12,375 bases of DNA from DASQFQ01 sp963722815 (GTDB lineage Bacteria > Actinomycetota > Thermoleophilia > Solirubrobacterales > Solirubrobacteraceae), in the NCBI GenBank assembly GCA_963722815.1, contig CAVROM010000012.1:1-12375 (forward strand). Direction: 5' to 3'. Below the pieces are notes generated by a model. It saw nothing but the letters and a program-made list of their open reading frames with translations, had not been told where the DNA came from and made no database searches. Shown in pieces: positions 1 to 5,592 of the stretch (position 1 is its first letter; each line of letters begins with the position of its first letter). The translations under genes and the position numbers were made by a program.

Positions 1-158
1 CCAACGTCGGTGCCGTCAATCTCGCCCTCGCGGATGTCGAAGACGAGCGTCACGCCGCAGAAGTCGTACGTCGCGCCGTGGTCAAGCGACAGGTTGCACG
101 GGCACATCAGCTCGCACGAGCAGGTCTCGACGTACTCGCCGGTCATGCTCCAGGACAT
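1..158 (-). CDS. DUF1326 domain protein, N-terminal part only
   Basis: Reverse-strand reading frame that begins at an ATG (158-156) and runs off the left edge, so only the first 52 residues are present. The start reads MSWSMTGEYVETCSCELMCP, then a second Cys-Asn pair, and matches the opening of the DUF1326 family: an MSW start, GEY, then a cysteine cluster (C13, C15, C19, C21) and another cysteine at C34. DUF1326 proteins are uncharacterised; the clustered cysteines suggest metal or redox chemistry, but no function is assigned. A strong ribosome-binding site, GGAGGT, lies 5 bases before the ATG and decides the start. The gene is divergent from the small hypothetical gene at 262. Family membership is fairly sure; the role is unknown. 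Confidence 0.8.
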   Translation of the reverse strand, partial: MSWSMTGEYVETCSCELMCPCNLSLDHGATYDFCGVTLVFDIREGEIDGTDV

Positions 159-163
159 GGGCC

Positions 164-169
164 ACCTCC
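164..169 (-). promoter_or_regulatory. Ribosome-binding site of the DUF1326 gene
   Basis: GGAGGT on the reverse strand, 5 bases upstream of the ATG at 158. It is a near-perfect Shine-Dalgarno sequence. It stands out because most other gene starts in this window have none. Confidence 0.75.
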
Positions 170-246
170 GGCTCGGGAAGGGAGGCTGCGATTGTCTGCC
201 TCGCCCGCGCGCGCACGTCAACCGGCCGAAAGGGCACCGTGCGGCC

Positions 247-252
247 TAACAT
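247..252 (+). promoter_or_regulatory. Putative -10 box (TAACAT) for the 262 gene
   Basis: TAACAT fits the actinobacterial TANNNT -10 pattern and lies 9 bases before the ATG at 262. No Shine-Dalgarno sequence is seen, so transcription probably starts at or just before the start codon, giving a leaderless or nearly leaderless mRNA. No convincing -35 element was found. This is inference from sequence alone. Confidence 0.35.
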
Positions 253-261
253 CCGCAGCTG

Positions 262-513
262 ATGTCGCGCATCTTCCGGCTCTCGATCGACGAGGAGACG
301 CTCACCTACGAGCTGTTCGCGTTCGTCGTCGACCCGCGCTCGACCCGCTACCAGCGCCGCGTGGTCACGGAGCTGAAAGTGATCGCGCCGGGCATGATCC
401 CCGTGATGGAGATGATGATCCTCGACGGCGTGGAGGAGCGGCGCTACGTCCGCGAGTACGTCAGCGCCGTGCTGGGCGACGGCGCCGACCAGAGCGTCTA
501 CTACGCCACGTGA
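262..513 (+). CDS. Small hypothetical protein (83 aa)
   Basis: Complete ATG-to-TGA frame of 83 codons. I do not recognise the family. It is probably a real gene because its third codon positions are almost all G or C, as in the clear genes nearby, and because a plausible -10 box sits just upstream. The protein begins MSRIFRLSIDEETLTYEL and is a compact mix of charged and hydrophobic residues. It has a methionine-rich hydrophobic stretch near residues 44-54 (PGMIPVMEMMIL) and ends in VYYAT. There is no signal peptide, no transmembrane helix long enough to be sure of, and no cysteine. It is divergent from the DUF1326 gene and lies 170 bases upstream of the ilvD-like gene on the same strand. No function is proposed. 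Confidence 0.6.
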   Translation: MSRIFRLSIDEETLTYELFAFVVDPRSTRYQRRVVTELKVIAPGMIPVMEMMILDGVEERRYVREYVSAVLGDGADQSVYYAT

Positions 514-683
514 TGGCCGAGCCCACGACCCCCGCACCCGCCTGCACGCGTCCCGCGGCGCATGACGGCACCCGCCGAGAGCGGTCTGTGGCGCTGCCAC
601 TATCCCCCTCCGGCGTGCACCGTCCTGCATCCACGGGCCACGCACATCCAGGCGGGCACGGCGGCCGCCGCCTCGACGATCTG

Positions 684-2357
684 ATGAGCGACGACGCCGC
701 TGCACGCCGCCGCGCGCGGGCCGCGCTGCGGTCGGGACCGAGCACGCCGGCGCGCGCTCGCGCTTCCGCGCCATGGGCGTCGATGCCGACCGGCTCGACG
801 GCCCGATCGTCGGCATCGCCTGGACGTGGACGCAGACGATGCCATGCAACCTCGACCACCGGCGGCTGGCCGAGCGCGCGGCCGCGGCGGTGGAGGAGGC
901 GGGCGGGTCGCGCTGACCTTCAACACGATCGCGGTCTCCGACAACCAGTCGGAGGCCACGCCCGGCATGCGCGCGTCGCTGGTCTCGCGCGAGGTGATCG
1001 CCGACTCGATCGAGCTGATGGTGCACGCGCACGACTTCGACGCGCTGATCTGCCTCGTCGGCTGCGACAAGACCGTGCCGGCGGCGCTGATGGCGCTGGC
1101 GCGGGTCGACCGGCCGGCGGTCGTGCTCTCCGGCGGGCCGATGCTGGCGGGCCGGCAGGGCGAGCGGCGGCTGACGATCCAGGACGTGTGGGAGGCGGTC
1201 GGCGCGCACGAGCGCGGGCGGCTCCCGCGTGCCGAGCTCGACACGATCGAGCGCGAGGCGTGCCCGGGCGCCGGCTACTGCGCCGGCAACTTCACCGCCA
1301 ACACGATGGCGATCGTGGTCGACATGCTCGGCCTCGGGATCGTCGGCGACGGCATGATCCCCGCCGCCCACGTGGAGGAGAAAGACGCCGCGGCGGCCCG
1401 GGCGGGCGCGCTCGCCGTGCAGCTGGCGGCGAACGGCACGACGTCGAAGCGCTTCCTCGACCGCCGCGCGCTCGGCAACGCGATGGCCGGCGCGGTGGCG
1501 AGCGGCGGCTCGACCAACGGCTTCCTCCACCTGCTGGCGATCGCCCGCGAGGCGGGCGTGCCGCTCACGCTCGACGAGCTCGCCGCCATCAGCGCGAGCA
1601 CGCCGGTGCTCGCCGACCTCGTGCCGGGCGGGCGCTTCGTCGCCTCCGACCTGTGGGAGGCGGGCGGTACCGCAACGCTGATCCGCGAGCTGATCCGGGG
1701 CGGCCACGTCGACGGCGCCGCGCCGACCGTCGACGGCCGCACGCTCGCCGAGGCGACCGCTGACGCGCCCGAGCCCGACGGCGAGGTGATCGGCGAGCTC
1801 AAGCCGCGCGGCTCGCTCTACGCGCTGCGCGGCAACCTCGCGCCCGAGGGCGCCGTGCTCAAGCTCGCCGGCACCGAGCGCCGCGTGCACAGCGGGCCGG
1901 CGCGGGTCTTCGACGACGAGGCCTCGTGCACCGAGGCGGTGCACGCCGGCGAGATCGCGGAGGGCAGCGTGCTCGTCGTCCGCTATGAGGGGCCGGCGGG
2001 CGGCCCCGGGATGCGCGAGATGCTCGGCCTCACGTCGTCGGTGGTCGGCGCGGGGCTGGGGGAGTCGGTCGCGCTCGTGACCGACGGCGCTTCTCCGGCG
2101 CCACGCGCGGGCTGATGGTCGGCCACGTCGCGCCCGAGGCGGCGCGCGGCGGCCCGCTCGCCGCGGTCCGCGACGGCGACATGGTGACGATCGACGTCGA
2201 CGCCGGCCGCCTCGACGTCGATGTGCCCGCGGAAGAGCTCGAGCGGCGGCTCGCGGAATGGAGCGTTCCGCCGCGGCGCTACGAGGGCGGGGTGTTCGCC
2301 CGCTACGCGGCTTCGGTGGGATCGGCGTCCGACGGCGCCGTGCTCACGCCTCCCTGA
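684..2357 (+). pseudogene. ilvD: Dihydroxy-acid dehydratase family (IlvD/Edd), three frameshifts
   Basis: Dehydratase of the IlvD/Edd family. Dihydroxy-acid dehydratase makes 2-keto acids in valine/isoleucine synthesis using an Fe-S cluster; a sugar-acid dehydratase is the alternative. The protein is spread over three frames. An N-terminal piece from ATG 684 shifts near 734-736 into TEHAGARSRFRAMGVDADRL and TMPCNLDH. A second shift near 905-907 enters the main frame, VALTFNTIAVSDNQ to 2086. A third shift near 2086-2090 gives FSGATRGLMVGHVAPEAA and the end at 2357. Each shift is repaired by adding one base, the first two in short G runs. All cluster-type cysteines survive (PCN, GCDK, CAGNFTANTM), as does SGGSTNGFLHLL. 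Repaired length is about 558 aa, normal for the family. There is no Shine-Dalgarno sequence at 684, so the start is uncertain. The 3' end overlaps the convergent epimerase by 14 bases. It could be sequencing error or real decay. Confidence 0.8.
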
Positions 2358-3240
2358 ACCGCTCGATCGACTCCGCCACACCCTCCGTCAGCGGGCGGGC
2401 GGTCGGGCCGCCGATCAGGTCGGTGAACGAGCTCGAGTCCACCTCCGGCGGAAACGGCAGCGGGTCCTCGCCGTAGGTGACCTGCGCGCCCGGCTCCGCC
2501 GCCTCGATCGCGGCCACGATCTCCTCCACCGATGCCACCGGCCCGTCGAGGTTGTGCACCGAAGCGCCCTCCACGCGCGCCTCGCTGGCGCGCACGAACG
2601 CCTCGCCGGCGTCCGCCACGTACTGGAGCTGCAGCGAGCCGCCGAACGGGATCTCGTACGCCTCGCCGCGCGCGGCGGCGACCATCGCGGCGGTCGGCGC
2701 GGAGGTCAGCCCCTGGTCGCGGCCGGGCCCGTAGATCGTGTGCGGGCGCAGGCCGACGGACGGCACCCCGAAGTCGGCGAAGTAGCCCGCCGCGGTGCCC
2801 TCGTTGGCGAGCTTGAAGACGCCATAGAGCGTGCTCGGGTACTCGGCGTCGGCCTTCATCGCCGCGATCGAGGACGCGTACACCACCGGGCCCATGCCGT
2901 CGCCGCGCCGCCGCACCGCCTCGAGCACGTTGACCGTCCCCGTCACGTTCACCCGCGAGCCGAGCACCGGGTCGTCGCGCACGAAGGGGACCTGCAGCGC
3001 CGCCAGGTGGATCACGTTGGTGACGTCGTGCTCGTCCATCACCCGCTCGAGCGCGGCGAGGTCGGTTACGTCGCCGTCGATCCGCCGCAGCGCGTCGAGC
3101 TCATCGCCGGTCAGCGCCAGCCGCAGCCGGTGGTCGCTGCCCCCGAGGTCGTAGGTGACGACCTCCTGCTCGCGGTCGAGCAGCGCGCGCACGACCCATG
3201 CGCCGAGGGCGCCGTAGGCGCCGGTCACCAGGTACGTCAT
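2344..3240 (-). CDS. NAD-dependent epimerase/dehydratase (extended SDR)
   Basis: Complete 298-residue extended short-chain dehydrogenase/reductase, the family of nucleotide-sugar epimerases and related NAD(P) enzymes. The nucleotide-binding loop is TGAYGALG (residues 6-13). D31 at the end of the second strand suggests preference for NAD. Next come DGDVTD (55-60) and HLAA (78-81), then the catalytic set: Ser123/Ser124 in YASSIAA and Tyr139-xxx-Lys143 in LYGVFK. RPHTIYGPGRDQG (165-177) is the usual substrate-side loop. The substrate cannot be told from sequence. The ATG lies 3 bases after the stop of the caspase-like gene, with an AAGGAG ribosome site inside that gene's last codons, so the two are almost certainly one transcript. 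Its 3' end overlaps the ilvD-like gene by 14 bases on the opposite strand. Confidence 0.9.
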   Translation of the reverse strand: MTYLVTGAYGALGAWVVRALLDREQEVVTYDLGGSDHRLRLALTGDELDALRRIDGDVTDLAALERVMDEHDVTNVIHLAALQVPFVRDDPVLGSRVNVTGTVNVLEAVRRRGDGMGPVVYASSIAAMKADAEYPSTLYGVFKLANEGTAAGYFADFGVPSVGLRPHTIYGPGRDQGLTSAPTAAMVAAARGEAYEIPFGGSLQLQYVADAGEAFVRASEARVEGASVHNLDGPVASVEEIVAAIEAAEPGAQVTYGEDPLPFPPEVDSSSFTDLIGGPTARPLTEGVAESIERFREA

Positions 3241-3243
3241 GAA

Positions 3244-4239
3244 TCAGATCTCCTTCGGCGAGTAATACGTGGACTTGGTGTACAGCACCGGGTCGTCCTC
3301 GTACTCCGGGCGGTTCTTCTGCGTGTAGATGTTGGCGACATGGAGGAAGAGCGGCTTGCCGTCGTCTCCCTTCTGCTCCGTGATCGTCGCCTTGCGCGAG
3401 AGCTCGAGCCACATCTCGGCCTCGGTCTTCATCGCCTCGCCCTTGTGGTGCTCGCCGGTGTCCTCCAGATAGCTGCTGAGGTCGAGCTTCACCGACTTGC
3501 CGTACTTGGCCTGCAGCGCGGTGGAGAGCGCCTCGGGGGACAGCTTCTCAGGGGCCCACACCCACCAGCCCGAGATTCCCTCGCTGTGCCAGGTGTCGTT
3601 GGAGTAGGCGACCTCCTCGGTCGGCGCGATCACGGTGCCGGCGCCGTCGCCGAACGCGCGGTCGAGCAGGTTGACCATCGTCGCGGCGTGGCCGGCGAAG
3701 CAGGCCTGGAGCCGGATCCGGGTCTTCGGGGTGATCTGCCCGTCGCCCAATGGCCTGAGCACGCCGTCGTGCAGCGCCTGCTGGAGCTCCTCGGCGGTGA
3801 CCTTCTCGTTCTTGTCGGAGCTGTTGAGCGGGAACGACAGCTCGCCGGTGCCGCTCCCGTGCGTGACGAGTGAGATCTCGTCGATCGGATAGCGGATCGT
3901 GTTCAGATAATCGAAGATCCCGGACAGCGTCGGGTCGCTCATGTCCTTGCGTGTCATGACCTTGAGGAACGGGCTGCTCATCAGCGCCGAGGTGTAATAC
4001 GCCTCCGCGCTCTTGAGCGCGGCGTCGTCCTTCGGCCCGAGGATGAACACGAAGCGGGTGGGCGCGAAGTCCGGCGCGTTCTCGGCGACCGGCTCCCGCG
4101 CCAGCATTCGCGTCACCGCCCGGTTGCCCGCGCCGCGCTGAAGCGCGAGCATACGCACCACCACGGGCGAGCCGTGCGTGACCGGCGCCGCCGGCGACTT
4201 CGCCGCCTCGGTGGTCTCGGCCGCTAGGCGCTCCCGCAT
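3244..4239 (-). CDS. AGNRAV-leader protein with caspase-like (clan CD) peptidase domain
   Basis: Complete 331-residue protein. Residues 1-50 form a low-complexity Ala/Pro/Thr lead followed by LALQRGAGNRAVTRMLAR (31-48), the motif found at the N-terminus of many actinobacterial proteins linked to DUF4157 and extracellular contractile injection systems. Residues 60-225 look like a clan CD (caspase/gingipain/C80-type) fold: strand VFILGPKDD, then EISLVTHGSGTG with His127, then TRIRLQACFAGHA with Cys180. The HG and QAC signatures are each preceded by a hydrophobic strand, as in caspases. Cys180 is the only cysteine in the protein. Residues 230-331 (starting WVWAPEKL) are unassigned. There is no signal peptide or membrane segment. 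It is the first gene of an operon with the epimerase and divergent from the DsrE-like gene (34 bases between starts). The clan CD call is by motif only; peptidase activity is inference. Confidence 0.75.
   Translation of the reverse strand: MRERLAAETTEAAKSPAAPVTHGSPVVVRMLALQRGAGNRAVTRMLAREPVAENAPDFAPTRFVFILGPKDDAALKSAEAYYTSALMSSPFLKVMTRKDMSDPTLSGIFDYLNTIRYPIDEISLVTHGSGTGELSFPLNSSDKNEKVTAEELQQALHDGVLRPLGDGQITPKTRIRLQACFAGHAATMVNLLDRAFGDGAGTVIAPTEEVAYSNDTWHSEGISGWWVWAPEKLSPEALSTALQAKYGKSVKLDLSSYLEDTGEHHKGEAMKTEAEMWLELSRKATITEQKGDDGKPLFLHVANIYTQKNRPEYEDDPVLYTKSTYYSPKEI
3250..3256 (-). promoter_or_regulatory. Ribosome-binding site of the epimerase gene
   Basis: AAGGAG on the reverse strand lies about 9 bases before the ATG at 3240 and inside the last codons of the upstream caspase-like gene. 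This fits translation of the second gene of a two-gene operon. Confidence 0.55.
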
Positions 4240-4245
4240 GGAGCG

Positions 4246-4251
4246 ACGTTA
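4246..4251 (-). promoter_or_regulatory. Putative -10 box (TAACGT) of the caspase-like gene
   Basis: TAACGT on the reverse strand fits TANNNT and lies exactly 6 bases before the ATG at 4239, which places the transcription start at the start codon (leaderless). No Shine-Dalgarno sequence and no clear -35 element. The second AGNRAV gene has the same layout (TAAAGT, 6 bases, GTG). Confidence 0.45.
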
Positions 4252-4260
4252 GTCGATTTC

Positions 4261-4268
4261 GAGGAGGT
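4261..4268 (+). promoter_or_regulatory. Ribosome-binding site of the DsrE-like gene
   Basis: GAGGAGGT lies 5 bases before the ATG at 4274 and is a strong Shine-Dalgarno match. It lies inside the 34-base divergent region that also holds the -10 box of the caspase-like gene on the other strand. Confidence 0.75.
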
Positions 4269-4273
4269 CGCAG

Positions 4274-4639
4274 ATGGCTGGAAAGGTGCTCGTCAACCTC
4301 ACGACCGGGATGGAGGACGGCGAGAAGGTCACGGTCGCCTTCCTCGTCGCGGGCGCGGCGCTGGGCCGCGGGAGCGCAGTCGCGATGTTCCTCACCCAGG
4401 AGGCGGTCCGGCTCGCCGAGCCCGGTACCGCCGAGGGCACGTTCTGCGAGGGCTGCCCGCCGCTCGAGCGGCTGTTCGCGCAGTTCGCGGAGGGCGGTGG
4501 CGAGCTGCTCGCCTGCCCGTTCTGCGTCGACTCGCGGGGGCTCGACGCCGACGGCTTCGTGGCCAACGCGCGTGTCGCCGGCGCGACGCCGATGTTCGAG
4601 TGGCTCGGCGACGAGCCGGGGCAGATCTTCAGCTACTGA
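4274..4639 (+). CDS. DsrE/DsrF-like family protein
   Basis: Complete 121-residue protein of the DsrE/DsrF-like family, small cytoplasmic proteins with a flavodoxin-like fold, some of which relay sulfur through cysteine. The family hallmarks run through the whole length: NLTTGMEDGEKVTVAFLVAG (8-27), an alanine-rich helix, VAMFLTQEAVRLAEPG (36-51), CPPLERLF (61-68) and GGELLACPFCVDSRGL (75-90). Cysteines are C58, C61, C81 and C84, the last two forming CPFC, a plausible redox or persulfide site. The length is normal. The start is fixed by the strong ribosome site GAGGAGGT. It is divergent from the caspase-like gene and 36 bases upstream of the NTF2-like operon. It may or may not be cotranscribed with that operon, because a separate operator lies between them. 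The sulfur-transfer role is by family only. Confidence 0.88.
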   Translation: MAGKVLVNLTTGMEDGEKVTVAFLVAGAALGRGSAVAMFLTQEAVRLAEPGTAEGTFCEGCPPLERLFAQFAEGGGELLACPFCVDSRGLDADGFVANARVAGATPMFEWLGDEPGQIFSY

Positions 4640-4640
4640 C

Positions 4641-4669
4641 TTGACGCCGGCCGCTTAGTCTGATGTCTT
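4641..4669 (+). promoter_or_regulatory. Candidate promoter of the NTF2-TetR-fusion operon
   Basis: TTGACG (4641-4646) matches the -35 consensus at five of six positions. Seventeen bases downstream is TGTCTT (4664-4669), a weak -10 that ends 6 bases before the ATG at 4676. The same 6-base spacing recurs at other starts in the window. The -10 half lies inside the 22-bp palindrome, so a bound repressor would block it. Moderate to low confidence because the -10 is poor. Confidence 0.35.
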
Positions 4670-4686
4670 AGTCATATGACTAAGAC
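4665..4686 (+). promoter_or_regulatory. Perfect 22-bp palindrome, candidate TetR operator
   Basis: The half-site GTCTTAGTCAT is followed directly by its exact inverse ATGACTAAGAC, with the centre falling immediately before the ATG of the NTF2-like gene. The core heptamer CTTAGTC also occurs once more upstream in direct orientation (4654-4660). A long uninterrupted palindrome over promoter and start is what a TetR-family dimer commonly binds, and a TetR gene is the second gene of the operon. Autoregulation is therefore the simple reading; it is inference. The A/T content of the element is much higher than its surroundings. Confidence 0.6.
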
Positions 4687-5023
4687 GGACGCTGACGCGG
4701 TCACGGCCACGATCCTCGACTACTTCGAGGGCTGGTTCGACGGCGACATGGAGCGGATGGAGCGCGCGCTGCACCCGGAGCTCGCCAAGCGCCGCGCCGG
4801 CGAGGAGCTCGGGCTCCTGACCAACGCGCGGATGGTCGAGCTCACCGGGCAGGGCGCCGGGGCCGAGGACCGCGGCGACGGCCGCGTCGACGTGACCGTC
4901 CACGAGGTCTACGGCGACATCGCCACCGCGAGCGTCGACAGCGCGACCTACCACGAGTACCTCCACCTGGTGCGGACGCCGGGCGGCTGGCAGATCGCGA
5001 ACGCGCTGTGGCAGTTCACTTGA
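4676..5023 (+). CDS. NTF2-like / lumazine-binding-like protein
   Basis: Complete 115-residue protein that looks like the SnoaL/NTF2-like superfamily, closest in pattern to the putative lumazine-binding group. The N-terminal helix reads VTATILDYFEGWFDGDMERM (9-28) with the typical YxxGxxxGD spacing, followed by ALHPEL (31-36), then a strand with VDVTVHEVYGDIATASVDS (71-89), and the closing YHEYLHLVRTPGGWQIANALW (92-112), where the GGW before the last strand is a family feature. These small cone-shaped proteins bind or turn over small hydrophobic ligands; the ligand here is unknown. It is the first gene of an operon: the TetR gene starts inside its last codons. Its ATG lies in the centre of the 22-bp palindrome and there is no Shine-Dalgarno sequence, so the mRNA is probably leaderless. 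Confidence 0.75.
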   Translation: MTKTDADAVTATILDYFEGWFDGDMERMERALHPELAKRRAGEELGLLTNARMVELTGQGAGAEDRGDGRVDVTVHEVYGDIATASVDSATYHEYLHLVRTPGGWQIANALWQFT

Positions 5024-5592
5024 CCAAGACCGCCGCGCGCTCGGCCGCCGAGGAGGCGCTGCTCGACGGCGCCGAGCGGCTGCTCGTCGAGCAGGGGCAC
5101 GCCGGCATCACCACCCGCCGGCTCGCCGAGGCGGCCGGCGTCAACCACGGCCTCGTGCACTACTACTTCGGCTCCAACGAGAACCTGCTGGCGCGCGCGC
5201 TCGAGCGCTTCACCGAGCGGCTGATCGAGCGCCAGCGCGCGTTGTACGCCGCCGACCTCCCGTTCCTCGAGAAGTGGCGCACGGCCATGCGCCACCTGAT
5301 CGCCGACGACGCGACCTACGAGAAGATCTGGATGGAGCTGCAGGCGCTGGCCTGGAACGAGCCGGTGCTGCGCGCACGGCTCGCCGACGTCAACGCGCGG
5401 TGGCGCGCCGTGCTGACCGAGGCGTTCGCCGAGCCGCACCGCGCGCTCGGCATCGCGATGCCGCTCGACGCGCTCGTCTCGCTCGTCATCACGTTCAACC
5501 TCGGGATCATGGTCGAGCGGCTCGGCGGCATCGACGCCGGCCACGACGAGCTGCTCGCGTGGATCGACGGCTACCTGGCGAAGCGCTCCTGA
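5008..5592 (+). CDS. TetR-family transcriptional regulator
   Basis: Complete 194-residue TetR/AcrR regulator if started at GTG 5008. TTG 5020, which would overlap the previous stop as TTGA and give 190 residues, is a real alternative, and neither has a Shine-Dalgarno sequence. The N-terminal DNA-binding domain is textbook: EEALLDGAERLLVEQGHAGI, then the helix-turn-helix ITTRRLAEAAGVNHGLVHYY followed by FGSNENLL (about residues 34-61). The C-terminal domain (from about 70 on) is helical, with the ligand pocket unassigned; LVSLVITFNLGIMVERL near residues 154-170 is hydrophobic, as in dimer or ligand helices. It overlaps the NTF2-like gene upstream and shares one base with the next gene (TGATG). 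The natural target is the palindrome at 4665-4686; the likely signal is a substrate of the downstream enzymes. The target and signal are inference. Confidence 0.9.
   Translation: MAVHLTKTAARSAAEEALLDGAERLLVEQGHAGITTRRLAEAAGVNHGLVHYYFGSNENLLARALERFTERLIERQRALYAADLPFLEKWRTAMRHLIADDATYEKIWMELQALAWNEPVLRARLADVNARWRAVLTEAFAEPHRALGIAMPLDALVSLVITFNLGIMVERLGGIDAGHDELLAWIDGYLAKRS

Noticed and set aside
514..683. Extra small gene or structured RNA between the hypothetical and the dehydratase
   Set aside because: The open frame from 513 gives a Pro/His/Arg-rich peptide with no conserved look and irregular third positions. I saw no recognisable RNA fold.
82..1944. Very long reverse-strand open frame opposite the ilvD-like gene
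   Set aside because: Its translation is Arg/Ala/His/Val-rich with no family resemblance. It is the usual antisense shadow of a high-G+C coding strand, while the forward strand encodes a clear dehydratase.
826..2115. ATG 826 as the true start of the dehydratase
   Set aside because: The first 27 residues from 826 are low-complexity Gly/Arg/Pro, whereas another frame over the same bases encodes the conserved family N-terminus with PCN. This points to a frameshift, not an alternative start.
2221..3873. Long forward open frame across the epimerase and caspase-like genes
   Set aside because: Arg/Leu/Val-rich shadow frame. Both reverse-strand genes there have family motifs and proper starts.
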